Shown here in pieces: positions 1-16,693 of a DNA stretch of 64,000 bases (position 1 is the stretch's first letter; every line of letters starts with the position of its first letter). A program made the translations under genes and the position numbers. The stretch comes from Cylicocyclus nassatus (taxonomy: Eukaryota; Nematoda; Chromadorea; Rhabditida; Strongylidae): assembly GCA_958299035.1 (NCBI GenBank), contig CATQJL010000316.1, positions 38,924,025 through 38,988,024 on the forward strand, given 5' to 3'. The notes beneath the pieces were generated by a model. The model was given only the letters and a program-made list of their open reading frames with translations, made no database searches and had not been told where the DNA came from.

Positions 1-129
1 ACAAAAGTTTGTTCCCGCTTGTTAATAACCTACCCTTTCTTCTTGGCTGTTACTTCGTCTTCACTGCACCTTTTTTCCATGTTCTTGCTCCGAATCGTGC
101 AGCAATTTCCGTGGAGAAATTTGTCTTCC

Positions 130-372
130 TTTCCTTTCCCGCCGCGGAACACCGCATCCTCCTAGATGCGAAGAGTAAATGAAACTCACCGCCCTCCTTC
201 ACGTTTCTACAAAACATGAAAAGCCTTCGTTTTCCTACATGTAAGTAAACAAATTAATAAATCGATGGAAGGACCCAGTGAATCGTCGCGAAGAAAATTA
301 GCCTATCTTCTGCGCCGTCCCTCATTTACAAGGTAGCAAATTTCAGCCTCATCGGTTCACAAACAAAGGATT
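130..372 (+). repeat. degenerate copy of the SINE-like CCCGG repeat
   Basis: This stretch resembles the body of the better copy at 418-845: the words CGCATCCTC, CACCGCCCTCCTT and AATAAATCGATGGAAGGACC recur in the same order, as do AGCCTATC and the segment ending ATCGGTT. It lacks the CCCGG head and the TA-rich tail, so it is an older truncated copy lying directly upstream of its relative. Confidence 0.6.
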
Positions 373-417
373 CCAAAAGCCACATACTTACAAACGAACA
401 AATTTACAGAGATTGAG

Positions 418-845
418 TCTTATTTATATACTAGTTGGCTTTCCCGGTCCAGCCCGGGCCATGCTTCACCGCACTGCGAGCCCCACCCCCCCCCCCCTCC
501 CCACCCTATATGGTATGGATGACTTACCCTGGGACATCCGCTTGAAAACCGCATCCTCGTGATCCTGAGGTGAAAATGAGCTTCACCGCCCTCCTTTGCA
601 TGAGTATGGAAAATGCTTGATTGAACATGATAACCCTTTAATTTCTTAGGAAAATGTAAACAAATCAATAAATCGATAGAAGAACCCAACGAATCGCCGC
701 AAAAAGTAGCCTATCATTTGCGCAAGGGTCGAAAACATATGTTTGCAAAGTTTCAGCTAAATCGGTTGAGTGGCGCGCGTTTCTATAACGCACATACCCT
801 CCAAACTGACAATTTTTGAGTTTTATATATATATATATAGATAGA
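418..845 (+). repeat. SINE-like interspersed repeat, copy 1
   Basis: The repeat opens with ACTAGTTGGCTTTCCCGG, followed by a short CCGGTCCAGCCCGGG hairpin. It runs through a conserved block (AAAAGTAGCCTATCAT, then TTTCAGCTAAATCGGTTGAG) and ends in a TA-rich tail with GATAGATAA. A closely similar copy lies at 26545-27145. The layout looks like a non-autonomous retroposon, but I see no clear pol III promoter boxes, so the class is uncertain. Confidence 0.7.
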
Positions 846-4812
<3,967 letters not shown>

Positions 4813-5130
4813 TCAAAGGCAGCGGCTCGGCAGAATGACAACTTTGGGATATTCATCATTCTCGGGTAAGTCCAATACTGTACTTTGCAGCTTCAAAAGA
4901 TATCAATAACCCGCTTTGAGTACGGTGGATACAGTATCTCCACTCACGAGTCAATCGTGCTCTAGAGGGCAATTACGCGGTCCGCCCTCAAATAGCGCTT
5001 TTCGCGTCTGGAAAAGTGGGTTATTGACTTTCGAAGCTGCAAAGCACAGCTTGGACTTAGCTCATTCATGAGAGCCGAGATCGATGAATATCCCAAAGTT
5101 GTCATTCTGCCGAGCCGCTGCCTTTAAGAC
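4813..5130. mobile_element. foldback MITE
   Basis: The left arm begins AAAGGCAGCGGCTCGGCAGA and continues through a TTTGGGATATTCATC block. The right arm near 5085-5130 is its reverse complement and ends GCCGCTGCCTTTAAG. A weaker inner pair (AATAACCCGC with GTGGGTTATTGA) extends the fold. No transposase is encoded, so this is a non-autonomous inverted-repeat element. Confidence 0.8.
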
Positions 5131-5850
5131 CAATTGTCAAACCGCGATTTTGCTGAGGCTTCGCCCAGAAAGATTATGAGACGTTCGAGGATACACGGTC
5201 TATAATTTTGAGAGCTATTCACGGAGTTACATTTGGTTATACGGTAGAGGGTCCAAATCATAATCTGCCCGAAACTAGTGCGGGAAGGGGGGCAGCGTAT
5301 CTGCCTGACTTGCTGAACACGAATATTGTGCTTGCTTCTTATGACAAAGTTTTTTCTTGAATTTTTGAGACCCAAGTTGACCGAGAAGCAAATGTCTACA
5401 TTGCAAATATCCACTTTACGATAATGCGTTATTGCAGCAAGCAAGCATGATATCCTAACCAGCACGTTTGAAACCCTCTAAGCAAAGATTTGAGCAAATT
5501 TATATATAACTTCGACCCACCTACCGTACACCTACCTTAACCAGAAAATGTCTCTATCTAGAAAAACAGTATGATATTGACTGTCAGCATCAAAATAACT
5601 CTCCCAAACGAAGTTTAGGGCAAACCCGTAGTTTGGAGACCTCATAACATAAATCTACCGTGACTCAATGAAACGGCCTCATCATGTATGAAAATTATGG
5701 TATTTGCAATCAGCATGTCGAATAACCCTCCATGGACCGGACAAATGGAAATGCAGTCGGAATACAAACTGAAAGATTTGCGAATGGAAAAAATCGGAAT
5801 GTAATACAATTCCTTATAAGTAAGTGGCATCCGGCTTGGCACTGAAAATA

Positions 5851-6617
5851 TTAGGTTGGCACTAAATTTTGCAGCTTTTTCCTATAACCTTTGTCTTTTT
5901 GAATTTGGCGCTTCTATTCTTTGGTATCATAATGCAATCATGGAAGCGAAGGCGATCTCTGCCGAATTTCATCATCGCATTTGAGATTTACGGTAAGGCA
6001 ATTTTTGAATGGGAAACCAAAAAGAATTGTTACATAATTGGATCAAATTTGGTCTAGGGGGTCATGCGGCACCCTGATTACGAAAATGTTATTCATTTTG
6101 CGTGAAAGGGTCATTTGCTACAAAAAAAGTTGATTTACAGAAAATTAGTGGGCTAATCTTTGATCCTGACAATAATTAATTGTGTAATTTGTGTTCAGCA
6201 TGTGAAATCACCCCATTGCGCAAAGTCCGACGGTTCCGACTTTGTGGCATTGATGGATTTCCGAAACAACTTTGACGCACTCGACTCGTTCGAGTTCATG
6301 AGATCGCCAGATTCTGTGACTTTAAGTTACAATTCTCTTCTCGCTGGGCTCAGCAGCTACAACTGAGAAAACTTTGCTCACAGTTCCGTTCAATTTGTTC
6401 GGTACATTTCCTATACGTCTTCGTTTTTGGCAAAAAGCCGTAAGTCTCCATTTTGACCGCCTTTCAGAAAGTGCGCAGGTTTTTTCCAATTTGTCATAAA
6501 AAATCAAATTGTTCAAGTTTCATAGACCACCAAGTTTACAAAGCAACAAATTTTGCACGCGCCACATTTGAGAACAAAAGTTATGGACAGGATTGCAACG
6601 CTTATGTGCCAACCGAA
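5851..6617. mobile_element. mariner-like MITE with TTAGGTTGGCAC ends
   Basis: The element starts TTAGGTTGGCAC and ends GTGCCAACCGAA, with a TA dinucleotide on each side (5849-5850 and 6618-6619), as expected for Tc1/mariner insertion. The terminal repeats stay similar inward for over 100 bp with drift. It is a relative of the element at 45763-46776. Open frames inside it resemble no transposase that I recognise. Confidence 0.75.
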
Positions 6618-9511
6618 TACATTATAATAAAGGTTACCTTTCTTTTTCTGTACAACATTACCCTTCCTCTATCCCAATTCTATATGCCACCTTTCCCTAA
6701 TCAGCATGCTCACCTGCCCCTTGTGCATACTTGTACTCACACTTTCTTTACCATCGATCCCTTACCATTTACACATGGCAGAGTGGTTTACGTATTTGGT
6801 GAAGGAATAATAACATTGTATCGAAAGCACAGTGTTGATAAATAGACTTTAATCGCAAAAGTTACTCCTACTAGCGGCCCAATGACTCCTAGGCGCAAAA
6901 CCATTTCAAAAACCTTCAATAAATGCCATGCAAGTTTTCGATTCAAGAGTATTTTGATGGACACAGGATATTATAATTGTAGACCAAAGCATGTATCTTT
7001 TCAAAAGTCAACAACATGTTCCAGAAATGTTTTGAAAGAGGTAAGTTGTTGAAGCCACTTTTGATTTTGTATGTCAAAGTCTGTCTGGCTTAGAGAAAAG
7101 AAAAGATATTCCCTCAATATTTACAACAGCTGCTCGCATACCTGTAAGATCCGGTAGCCCGCGGAGGTGATGTCATATGGGCGAAACTTGTCCCTTCTCT
7201 TAAGTCTTTGCTTTACAGAGTGGCCGAAAAGTAGTAGAAAAGTAAAAACAGAGTGTTACGATATATGTTGTATCTTTTTACGCCAACATCCAATTATGGT
7301 GCCTAGTAAGCCAGTTGAGTCATAAATCGCCTATATATCAGAAGTGAAAATCGCTTAAAGACGCTCATTTGAATACTAGCAAAGCTTCATGACCTTCTGT
7401 TCAATCAGCAGTGCGACTCAAGTCAGCACCTTCCCAGAGCACTGTAATCTGTTTTTGGTTAAAAGTAGTGATGATGTTAAGACATGGTCGTGTTACATAG
7501 ATTATGCCCTACAAAATTGCATTCATTATAATTTTTCGGATTAAAAAAACCGCTGGAACGCATTTTCTCATCGTATCCTCAACACAACATTTTCCGAACA
7601 AGTTAAATCAAAGATAGCGTTAGCATATTTATTTGCGTGCACAGAAGCGTATTTTCTTGACTGCATATGAGAATGTCTCCTTTCTTTACCGGCAATAATA
7701 ATTAATTAAAATGATATAAAATAAAGTAAATTGAAATATTTAACCCTAGTTGTTTATATTTATTTTTGACGAAAAAATAGCAGACACAAGCGTGAGTTTA
7801 TGCTTTCATTTACCCTGTATACTTTGATGTGTTGAGGACCACACTCTTTTCGCACATGGCTTCTCCATATGTCCAGACCCTCTCCATTTTAGATATTTCG
7901 TTATTAAATCCCCGCATTTAGGCAAGTAGAAGCAAAAAGTTGAAAATTGACTCGGCAATTTCGTGCATAGTTTTGTTTTACGAGTGTCACAAGTCTCCTC
8001 GTTCAGATTCCTGGAGAACCTCTACAAAACCATTTTTCAAGAAAATACTGCAATAATGCGCAAATTGTCCTCCTCTTTCCCAGAAATGTAGCTAAATTGC
8101 CTTGACAATGTTGCTTCAACAATTTTCGAGAATTCGACGGCTGCGGTACTTTAATTTATTTTTCTCCATTTCAAAAGCATGCGAGGTGGCTTTGGACAAA
8201 AGCAAAAAATCCCCTTGCAAAGTTGGCAGGCTTACGCAACAAGCTGAAAGTCGCCAATCTGTGAATATCCTTCTCTGCACCAGGGTGTGCTTGCCGCCAC
8301 AGTCAGGATCAGAATCCACAGTGACTCTGTGTCCCAGCCTTTGCGGAAGCTGTTTTAATCGTTCAAATTCAAACTAAATGATTTTTGAAAAAGTTCCCGC
8401 CGCTACCAAGGTCGGTTTTTGAATTAAGCATAGTAATAAGCCCAGGTGAACAAGAAAGCTAGAATTTAAGTTTTTGCTCCTGCTTCGCTATTTCGATCAA
8501 AGCGCACTTTACTCCCTTTCCACAACTTCAGAACCAATAACGCTCTCTTTTTGCGTATACACTGCTATGACACACATTCTCAACAACTGACCTGGCCAAA
8601 ATGCTTGCAGCTTATAATATCAGTACTTCTGCCGCCTAATGCCTGAGTTGTAAAGAAATCACATGAGGGTCACACAAAGCGCTGAGTGTGTGACAGCGCG
8701 TTTAGTACAACAGACATCTTGAGTGGGCAACAGAATCGTGAACGCAGACGACAACAGAATCCAAACAACCATACGATAGGAAATAGTAGGAAAAGAGCAG
8801 GAAGGGGAGAAAGAGGAGCGTTAGGCGTTGAAAAAAAAAACCGGAACTTTTCCACGGTTGTGGAAGGATTATGAACTCATAAATTGCGGCGGATTATGTT
8901 CTATGTATCTTATTTCCCGGCGTATAAACCGCAATTCTTTTCATCTTGCGAGGCTAATGTGCGATGTCGCGATGAGCGAAGCCGCGCAAGAAACCAATTA
9001 TTATCTGTTTTACCTAGTAGCCTGATAGCAGCTTTCTGCTATCGTTCTTTGTTTGAGCGATAAAGGCACCGTTGAAATTTTAGCAGTATTATCAAAATTG
9101 AACGATAGCACAGTTACAACATCAATAACATTACTGAAAACAAGAGAAAGCACCGTTAATCATGATATCCTTGAGGAAAGGAAATACAATCCAAACACCC
9201 GCAATTCGTTTTCAATTTCTGAGAAGAGTTAAGAGATACCTGAAGAAATGAACACGCGCAGTGGAGAGCACTCACAAAATGCACCGGGTCTTCAGGATCA
9301 GATACAAACTTTTTGAGCGCTTACGCGCCGTTGCTTGCTGCGGCAGGTGCGGCTTATAAGCCGGAGAATAGGGTAATTCAAAAAGATGTTTTTCCAATCT
9401 ATGGAGTAACAAAAAGCTTCGTTTTACTTTGAATCCACATAACTCAGCGATTATTGAAGATAGACTTTTGAAAATAATTCTAACTGGAACAGGAAATCAA
9501 GCTCTTAAATG
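6618..9511. other. no gene recognised
   Basis: AT-rich DNA with short open frames only (for example 8102-8377 on + and its shadow on -). None has family likeness or convincing splice-bounded exons. No clear repeat structure was seen. Confidence 0.4.
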
Positions 9512-12204
9512 AAAATGCTGTTGAAATCCTGAGATTCTTTCAAAAACGGGACGAAAAATTGGCCAAAAGTGAGGCAACTCTCACGTATAGTTGCCGTCAG
9601 TGGAGATGCCATTGTAACCGAAGACAGGAAAGCATATCTGACGAAATGCGATGATCGTGAAAATGAACATCCCCAAAATTCCCAAATGTAGCAAGTTAAC
9701 TGAAAAGAGCACACAAGAGACTTACAAGACGATCAAAGGAGAGTACGAATCCATGATGTGAATGCTACAATGCCTTGAAAAACTAAAGGACCCGTGCAAG
9801 CACGCACACCGGTGTCCCGCAGCGATCTTCAAAGGACCACCGATTGGTTAAAAGTCCTTCTCTGCAAAAAATGCATTTTTCCACCTTACGATTCTTTTAT
9901 ATGAAATGATAGGAGGATTGGCAGCATCATTGTGGATATTCTCAATTTACAAGACCAGGCTCATAATCGTCTGACAGCAGTGATGAGCTTCTACAAAAAC
10001 AACAAGGATGAGTGCTTTTGAGGGAAAAGGGGTGCTTGCTGCGAGATTGCAGCAAGCGAAATTGTAAGCGTCACATAGGAAAAGTCGAGTCTGCTGCCAG
10101 ATGAAGGCGCCCGAAGCAATTTTAGCTGAGTGGGCGCGAACGCGGGCACGGGCAGCTACACTTTATGGTGCCAACGCTACATGCGCCCTACGAGTAAAGC
10201 CGTTCGCGCCCCTGGATCCTGCGCCTTCATCTGGCAGTAGCTCTCAAGACGGGAGTTAGAAGAAATCTCTCAACTGATAATGCTGTTGAAATCCTGAGAT
10301 TCTTTCAAAAACGGGACGAAAAATTGGCCAAAAGTGAGGCAACTCTCACGTATAGTTGCCGTCAGTGGAGATGCCATTGTAACCGAAGACAGGAAAGCAT
10401 ACCTGACGAAATGCGATGATCGTGAAAATGAACATCCCCAAAATTCCCAAATGTAGCAAGTTAACTGAAAAGAGCACACAAGAGACTTACAAGACGATCA
10501 AAGGAGAGTACGAATCCATGATGTGAATGCTACAATGCCTTGAAAAACTAAAGGACCCGTGCAAGCACGCACACCGGTGTCCCGCAGCGATCTTCAAAGG
10601 ACCACCGATTGGTTAAAAGTCCTTCTCTGCAAAAAATGCATTTTTCCACCTTACGATTCTTTTATATGAAATGATAGGAGGATTGGCAGCATCATTGTGG
10701 ATATTCTCAATTTACAAGACCAGGCTCATAATCGTCTGACAGCAGTGATGAGCTTCTACAAAAACAACAAGGATGAGTGCTTTTGAGGGAAAAGGGGTGC
10801 TTGCTGCGAGATTGCAGCAAGCGAAATTGTAAGCGTCACATAGGAAAAGTCGAGTCTGCTGCCAGATGAAGGCGCCCGAAGCAATTTTAGCTGAGTGGGC
10901 GCGAACGCGGGCACGGGCAGCTACACTTTATGGTGCCAACGCTACATGCGCCCTACGAGTAAAGCCGTTCGCGCCCCTGGATCCTGCGCCTTCATCTGGC
11001 AGTAGCTCTCAAGACGGGAGTTAGAAGAAATCTCTCAACTGATAATGCTGTTGAAATCCTGAGATTCTTTCAAAAACGGGACGAAAAATTGGCCAAAAGT
11101 GAGGCAACTCTCACGTATAGTTGCCGTCAGTGGAGATGCCATTGTAACCGAAGACAGGAAAGCATACCTGACGAAATGCGATGATCGTGAAAATGAACAT
11201 CCCCAAAATTCCCAAATGTAGCAAGTTAACTGAAAAGAGCACACAAGAGACTTACAAGACGATCAAAGGAGAGTACGAATCCATGATGTGAATGCTACAA
11301 TGCCTTGAAAAACTAAAGGACCCGTGCAAGCACGCACACCGGTGTCCCGCAGCGATCTTCAAAGGACCACCGATTGGTTAAAAGTCCTTCTCTGCAAAAA
11401 ATGCATTTTTCCACCTTACGATTCTTTTATATGAAATGATAGGAGGATTGGCAGCATCATTGTGGATATTCTCAATTTACAAGACCAGGCTCATAATCGT
11501 CTGACAGCAGTGATGAGCTTCTACAAAAACAACAAGGATGAGTGCTTTTGAGGGAAAAGGGGTGCTTGCTGCGAGATTGCAGCAAGCGAAATTGTAAGCG
11601 TCACATAGGAAAAGTCGAGTCTGCTGCCAGATGAAGGCGCCCGAAGCAATTTTAGCTGAGTGGGCGCGAACGCGGGCACGGGCAGCTACACTTTATGGTG
11701 CCAACGCTACATGCGCCCTACGAGTAAAGCCGTTCGCGCCCCTGGATCCTGCGCCTTCATCTGGCAGTAGCTCTCAAGACGGGAGTTAGAAGAAATCTCT
11801 CAACTGATAATGCTGTTGAAATCCTGAGATTCTTTCAAAAACGGGACGAAAAATTGGCCAAAAGTGAGGCAACTCTCACGTATAGTTGCCGTCAGTGGAG
11901 ATGCCATTGTAACCGAAGACAGGAAAGCATACCTGACGAAATGCGATGATCGTGAAAATGAACATCCCCAAAATTCCCAAATGTAGCAAGTTAACTGAAA
12001 AGAGCACACAAGAGACTTACAAGACGATCAAAGGAGAGTACGAATCCATGATGTGAATGCTACAATGCCTTGAAAAACTAAAGGACCCGTGCAAGCACGC
12101 ACACCGGTGTCCCGCAGCGATCTTCAAAGGACCACCGATTGGTTAAAAGTCCTTCTCTGCAAAAAATGCATTTTTCCACCTTACGATTCTTTTATATGAA
12201 ATGA
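9512..12204. repeat. tandem array of a 765-bp unit, about 3.5 copies
   Basis: Units begin at about 9512, 10277, 11042 and 11807; the last breaks off at 12204 after roughly 400 bp. By eye the copies are almost identical. One visible difference is GCATATCTGACG in the first unit against GCATACCTGACG in the others. Each full unit contains a foldback element (about 10088-10243 in the first) with ends CTGCCAGATGAAGGCGC and GCGCCTTCATCTGGCAG. A 69-aa minus-strand open frame recurs in every unit. The near identity points to recent amplification or an assembly effect. Confidence 0.97.
10088..10243. mobile_element. foldback MITE inside the 765-bp unit
   Basis: Arms CTGCCAGATGAAGGCGC and its reverse complement flank a GC-rich centre with a second inner pair (GGGCGCGAACG with CGTTCGCGCCC). 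The same element recurs 765 bp apart in the next two units, so it was present before the unit was amplified. Confidence 0.8.
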
Positions 12205-12329
12205 TTTTTCCTTTGCTCTAAATGCTAAGAACTTGTAACGTGTTCACAAGGGTATGATTTGTGCTTGCTTCAAGCATGTAGTAGTAAACTCGTAGTCAAA
12301 TGTGAACAGTATTCAATATTGGACATGAA

Positions 12330-12583
12330 TTAACACATTGATGACCGCTTGACACACATGGTGTGTCAAGGCTTGACACACCATGACTCTCATTGAAATG
12401 GCTACTACAAATTTGTGTCAAACCGACTTCGGAAGCTTTCTTTTATGCTGAATTTAGATCCAACCTCTACTGTTTTTGTCAGCATTCCAGCGCTACTGTA
12501 GGTGTACTGTAGATGGAATTGTGTGTGATTTTATCTGATAATGCTGGCTGGTCCGAGAAAGGCTTCGGTCGTCAATGTGTTAA
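12330..12583. mobile_element. TTAA-bounded MITE, copy 1
   Basis: It is bounded by TTAACACATTGATGACC on the left and GGTCGTCAATGTGTTAA on the right. It contains the near palindrome TTGACACACATGGTGTGTCAA close to its left end. A second copy lies at 40393-40709 and a shorter relative at 47368-47477. TTAA at both ends suggests piggyBac-type target choice; that is inference. Confidence 0.8.
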
Positions 12584-13363
12584 CCTCGTGGACAGCAGTG
12601 AAAATGTAAAAACTTTCCTTTTTTTCAAACTCGTTGTACGTGCTCTCCAATACCTAACTTTAAAGAGAAAACATCAGTAAAGCAGTTGCTTGCTGGACGA
12701 ATACTGGCATAAATTCTCTTTCATGCTGCTCAAATCAAACCATGTTGCCGCAGCTAGGAGAGCACGAATGTACTAACTTGAGTACTGCGCTTTCTATCAA
12801 AGCTTTGAATCTGTCGAACACTGCAGAAGTGCACCATTCTTCGCAATTTATCATGAAGATGAGATTTCTTTTGCGGAACTCACAACAGCTTGAATGTATG
12901 TACTATGTATGCACAAGTGTACGTACTCCTCTTCTTCAATGAACTTACTGATAATTTGGCAAAAAAGGGTAAAGATAACATACATTCTGATTATCAATAG
13001 GAGAATGACTCTGTATTTCATGTACACTCTTCTGTCTTACTCTTTGTCTGTGCCATTATCTCTTAGCGAAACTATCACAGCTTTCACTAAATCATACTTC
13101 GACAAAAACGAGGGGAACCTACGCTGGTAAAGGGAGAAATGTTTCTCAAAAAAATTTCAAGGAAAAGCTATTGAACCGTGTTTATAGACAAGCAAAAAAA
13201 CTCGTGCAGAAATGAATGACCACAGAAGCAGAAATCACAGAGCACGTACCTATGAAATTAGTTCAAAGCTACGCTAATGCTAAAATTCGTTGAGACTGAT
13301 CTAACAACAAAGTTCGCTGATAAGATTTTCATTCAGCCTTTATCTTCATAAACACTACCCCAT
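12584..13363. other. no gene recognised
   Basis: No coding block, RNA gene or repeat that I can support. Confidence 0.4.
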
Positions 13364-13502
13364 GCCTTCTTATGTAAAACAGTAATCTAAGCTCGGCATC
13401 ACCTTCAAGCATAGACTGTCTTCAACGTACAGCAGCACGCCGGGGACGGCCTACGCTTGAAGATGGTGCCGAGCTAAGATTACTGTTTTACAAGAGAAGG
13501 CG
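13364..13502. mobile_element. short foldback MITE
   Basis: Arms of about 50 bp (TAAAACAGTAATCTAAGCTC followed by GGCATCACCTTCAAGC) are repeated inverted with few differences, ending GATTACTGTTTTACAAGAG. The loop is GC-rich and about 35 bp long. Confidence 0.85.
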
Positions 13503-15911
13503 TGGAAATGGCAGTGGGTAGTATGCTGGACTGCTGATTCGATAAATCTTGGGTTCAAATTGGTCGTTTGCTGTTGTATGCAAAGGAGATTTCAAAAACA
13601 ACACTATTCCAGGTTCCAATCAATTCCTCGTTGGAAACTGCCAAACAAAAGCTTCTTGGTAAGAGTTGTCTAAGAGAAAGCAAATTTATGTTAAACGCAA
13701 AACCCACTTTGCTGAGTAAAACAAAGAAGTTGGATGCAATGAGCAAAGTTTGTGAAGAACACTTCTTTCTTGCACACACTAACTGATCATGCACAAAGCA
13801 GCACTGCAGCAGATTTTCAAATTACAAGAAATACGACGTGCTTGAAGATAGAGTGGTTTTGTGCCTAAAAAACACTGCATTCGCCAAAAGACTTACACTC
13901 AAAAGATTTGAGATAAAAGCATCAGCTCGGTAGAGCACATCCACCACGAAACACGTCGCCGCTGTTATCTATACTTTAGAGGCCTGTATTGCCTGTATTT
14001 ATCATGGGCCGTCAAACTCGAGAGAAAAAGCCCATAACTCTTCAACCGGATACGCATATTACCTAATGCGGAAACGTTACGCTGATATAAATCTCGTCTC
14101 GAATACCAAGCTCATTTGGTATCGTCTATTCCCCACAGTATAGCGGGCGAAGCTTTGCCGACGCTTGCCAACGTATGCGCGTGTCAGTTTTTGATAGCTA
14201 GAGATTACAATAACCAGGGTCAAGCCTGGGGTGCGGCACGCCACACCTGGGGGGTCGTATTGAGGAGTCAAATGGGGAGGGGGTCGTAGTTGGGTAATCT
14301 GATAATAGTATAATACCAATATACGATAACATGATATTCGTATCATATCCATAATTAGCATGTCAATTAACCCCTGTAGACAAAGTGTGGGCGAATCCTG
14401 AAGATTCAAGATACTAGGTTACCTAAATGAAATGGTGAAAATCCAACATGGTTAACTTTGTTTCAGTGAATTAGCTATCCGTTTTCGCACTCAAGACAAA
14501 GCACTACTCCTTCTTTGTCCAACTCGGGAACTCCGCTTCAGAAGACCTGCAAACTGTGGAATTAGAAGCCAACCAAAATCTCGTTTTTCCCATTTTTCGA
14601 ATTTGATCGCTGTGCTTTCACCAAATATTACTCGGAGCTAAAAAGACGAATCAGGCTCAAAACAGTCCTATGGTATCTACAAGGTAGGCTATCGATTCAT
14701 ATAAATACTGTCCGCTAAAAATGTTTTTTTTTTTGATATAGTTAATGGGGTGCGGCACACCCCCTTAACTTGCCTTCAAAATCCAGAAAGCGCTCCATTG
14801 CTGGTATGAGTATTGAGCACATAGCTTCTTCTTGCTACACTGGAAATTTGAAGCCGAACGCCCCACCCATAAGAAAACTATGGCCCTTTCAATTTGCCCA
14901 TTCAGATTAAAATCAGCCGTCAAATTACGTGTGATTGTAAAGTGCAGTCAAGAAAATCGGGCGTACAGCTCTCAGAAATCTGAAAACTCTCGAGAAAGCT
15001 GGTGTCCTTCAGAATGTCACACTTTGAGGTCAAGAGGTTAAGAGGAGGAAGAAGGGGTCGTTTGAGGGCTTTCATGGGAGAGGGGGGTTGTTCTCGAAAG
15101 ACTTGTGCCTGACCTCTCTCTCAACTCTGGTAATGCTATCTTAGGTATCGTCGAGTCATTCGTAACTTAATATGTGAGCCTGCACACAAAGCATTTCAAC
15201 GGACGGCACCCTTAACATTAACTTCTCATCAAGTCTTTTCTAGCGTAACAAAGTGTAAAAGTTTATCAACTGACTAATTGATGTCCTTTCAAACCAAAAG
15301 GGACAAAGAAACAAGGCGAAGTCGCTGAAATGAGCAGGTTCCAATCTCCTAAGTTCGTCAAATAGCGCGTTTGGTGTGCAATTCGCATATTAAGTTACAA
15401 ATGACTCGAGCATATATAGTTCAGGGGGGGGGGGTCTTATTAAGACAGCAATCAGGGGGGGGGGGGGTCGTAACTAGCGATCGTGTGCCACACCCTTTGC
15501 TTGACCCTGACAATAACCAATGCTCTAAAGTGGAGGTTCAACAAGTTTTTTAACGTGTTCAAATGTCTGCAGGGCCACGCCCGCTATACGCATGGAAAAC
15601 GCCTATATCCTTGTATTGTAAACAAGTGGAAAGGGGGAGAAGTAGGATTGTTTTTTGTTCGAGTTCAGATAAGACGGACAGGGTAATCACTGGATCCTGA
15701 CAAAAAAAATCCACCTTTAATGAAATGATAATGAATCTTTGCAAAACATTTCGATATGATAGAAATATAAACATCGTGCTTAATTCATCTAGTTCATTTC
15801 TAGGATTAGGCAAGCAGAAGATGGGCGACAGCACAGAGTATGTTGGTTACAGCAGCCTGCCGCTGCCTGATCTCATTCGACAGGTCCAAATAGGGCGTTG
15901 CTCTCTCTAAT
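13503..15911. other. gene-free; diverged inverted repeat with G-runs
   Basis: Around 14130-14290 the words GTATAGCGGGCG, CAGGGTCAAGCCTGGGGTGC and GGGGGGTCGTA occur. Related words occur in reverse complement around 15420-15600 (TAGCGGGCGTGG, CAGGGTCAAGC, TACGACCCCCCC), so this may be one large decayed inverted-repeat element of about 1.5 kb. Poly-G runs of 10-12 lie near 15424 and 15457. No gene is supported. Confidence 0.4.
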
Positions 15912-16043
15912 CATGACTTATAATAAGCCGCTTAATCTGAGGCTGTGTGGAGTTTGTCCGTAAAATACAGTAAGGATCATGACTTATAATAAACCGCTTA
16001 ATCTGACTGTGTGGAGTTTGTCCGTTACGAAAATACAGTAAGA
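15912..16043 (+). repeat. tandem duplication of a unit of about 63-67 bp
   Basis: The words CATGACTTATAATAA, CCGCTTAATCTGA, TGTGTGGAGTTTGTCCGT and AAATACAGTAAG occur twice in the same order, starting near 15912 and 15978. Small indels separate the two copies. Confidence 0.9.
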
Positions 16044-16384
16044 AATGATTTACATTGCTCTGAAGTATGTGAGAGTAGCACGACAGGGGAGGTTCATTTT
16101 CATTTGGGATTGCATACTGGGCTGAGAAATGATGCACTCCACGTAAGTTTTCATCTTTCCAAAACGGCCAGTGCGTGCCTTTGCGAAGCAGAGGTAACGC
16201 ACTGGTATGCCATATAACTGCAGTAGAAGAACCAAAGACTATCAGTTGCAGCAGCTACACTCTGATTCCCTCGAATCTCCTCCATTTCAGATCTTCCCAA
16301 TGTAGGAGAACATTCAGCTCACACGCAGATAACAAGAGAAAGAGCGCAGCAGGGTAGGAATGTAGAAGAGCGCTTTTATTGTCT

Positions 16385-16693
16385 AACTAAATGGCTTACC
16401 CGGCTCCGCCCGGCCCTGTCAATATTTTATTCGTAATCAGCATGCTCGATTACCCCCCCCCCCCTGTACCAATTCCCAGCCCCGTAGCTCAAATTTTGCA
16501 AAAAATCGATAAAACCGATATCGATCGATGACGAAAAGTAGCCTATGACACCCGCCGGGCCCGAAATGTATGTGTGCCAAGTTTGGTCCGGATCGATTCA
16601 GAAAAGGAATTTTCTATTTGGAACATACGTACAGACATACAAACAGACAGACAGACGGACAAACAGACATTCAGCTTTATATACAAGATAAAT
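16385..16693 (+). repeat. SINE-like repeat, second subfamily (CAGACAGACA tail), copy 1
   Basis: It opens AAATGGCTTACCCGGCTCCG and contains GACGAAAAGTAGCCTATGAC and GTGTGCCAAGTTTGGTCC. It ends with an (ACAGACAGAC)-type tract and CAGCTTTATATACAAGAT. A second copy lies at 58872-59122. The AAAAGTAGCCTAT core is shared with the repeat at 418-845, so the two subfamilies are related. Confidence 0.75.

Noticed and set aside
6453..6845. 130-aa open frame on +
   Set aside because: It starts inside a MITE arm and runs into flanking DNA; the sequence is low-complexity and unlike known proteins.
13506..13570. tRNA-like stretch (GCAGTGGGTAGTATGCTGG, later GGGTTCAAATTGG)
   Set aside because: It resembles A and B boxes but no cloverleaf closes and there is no acceptor stem. 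At best it is a tRNA-derived remnant.
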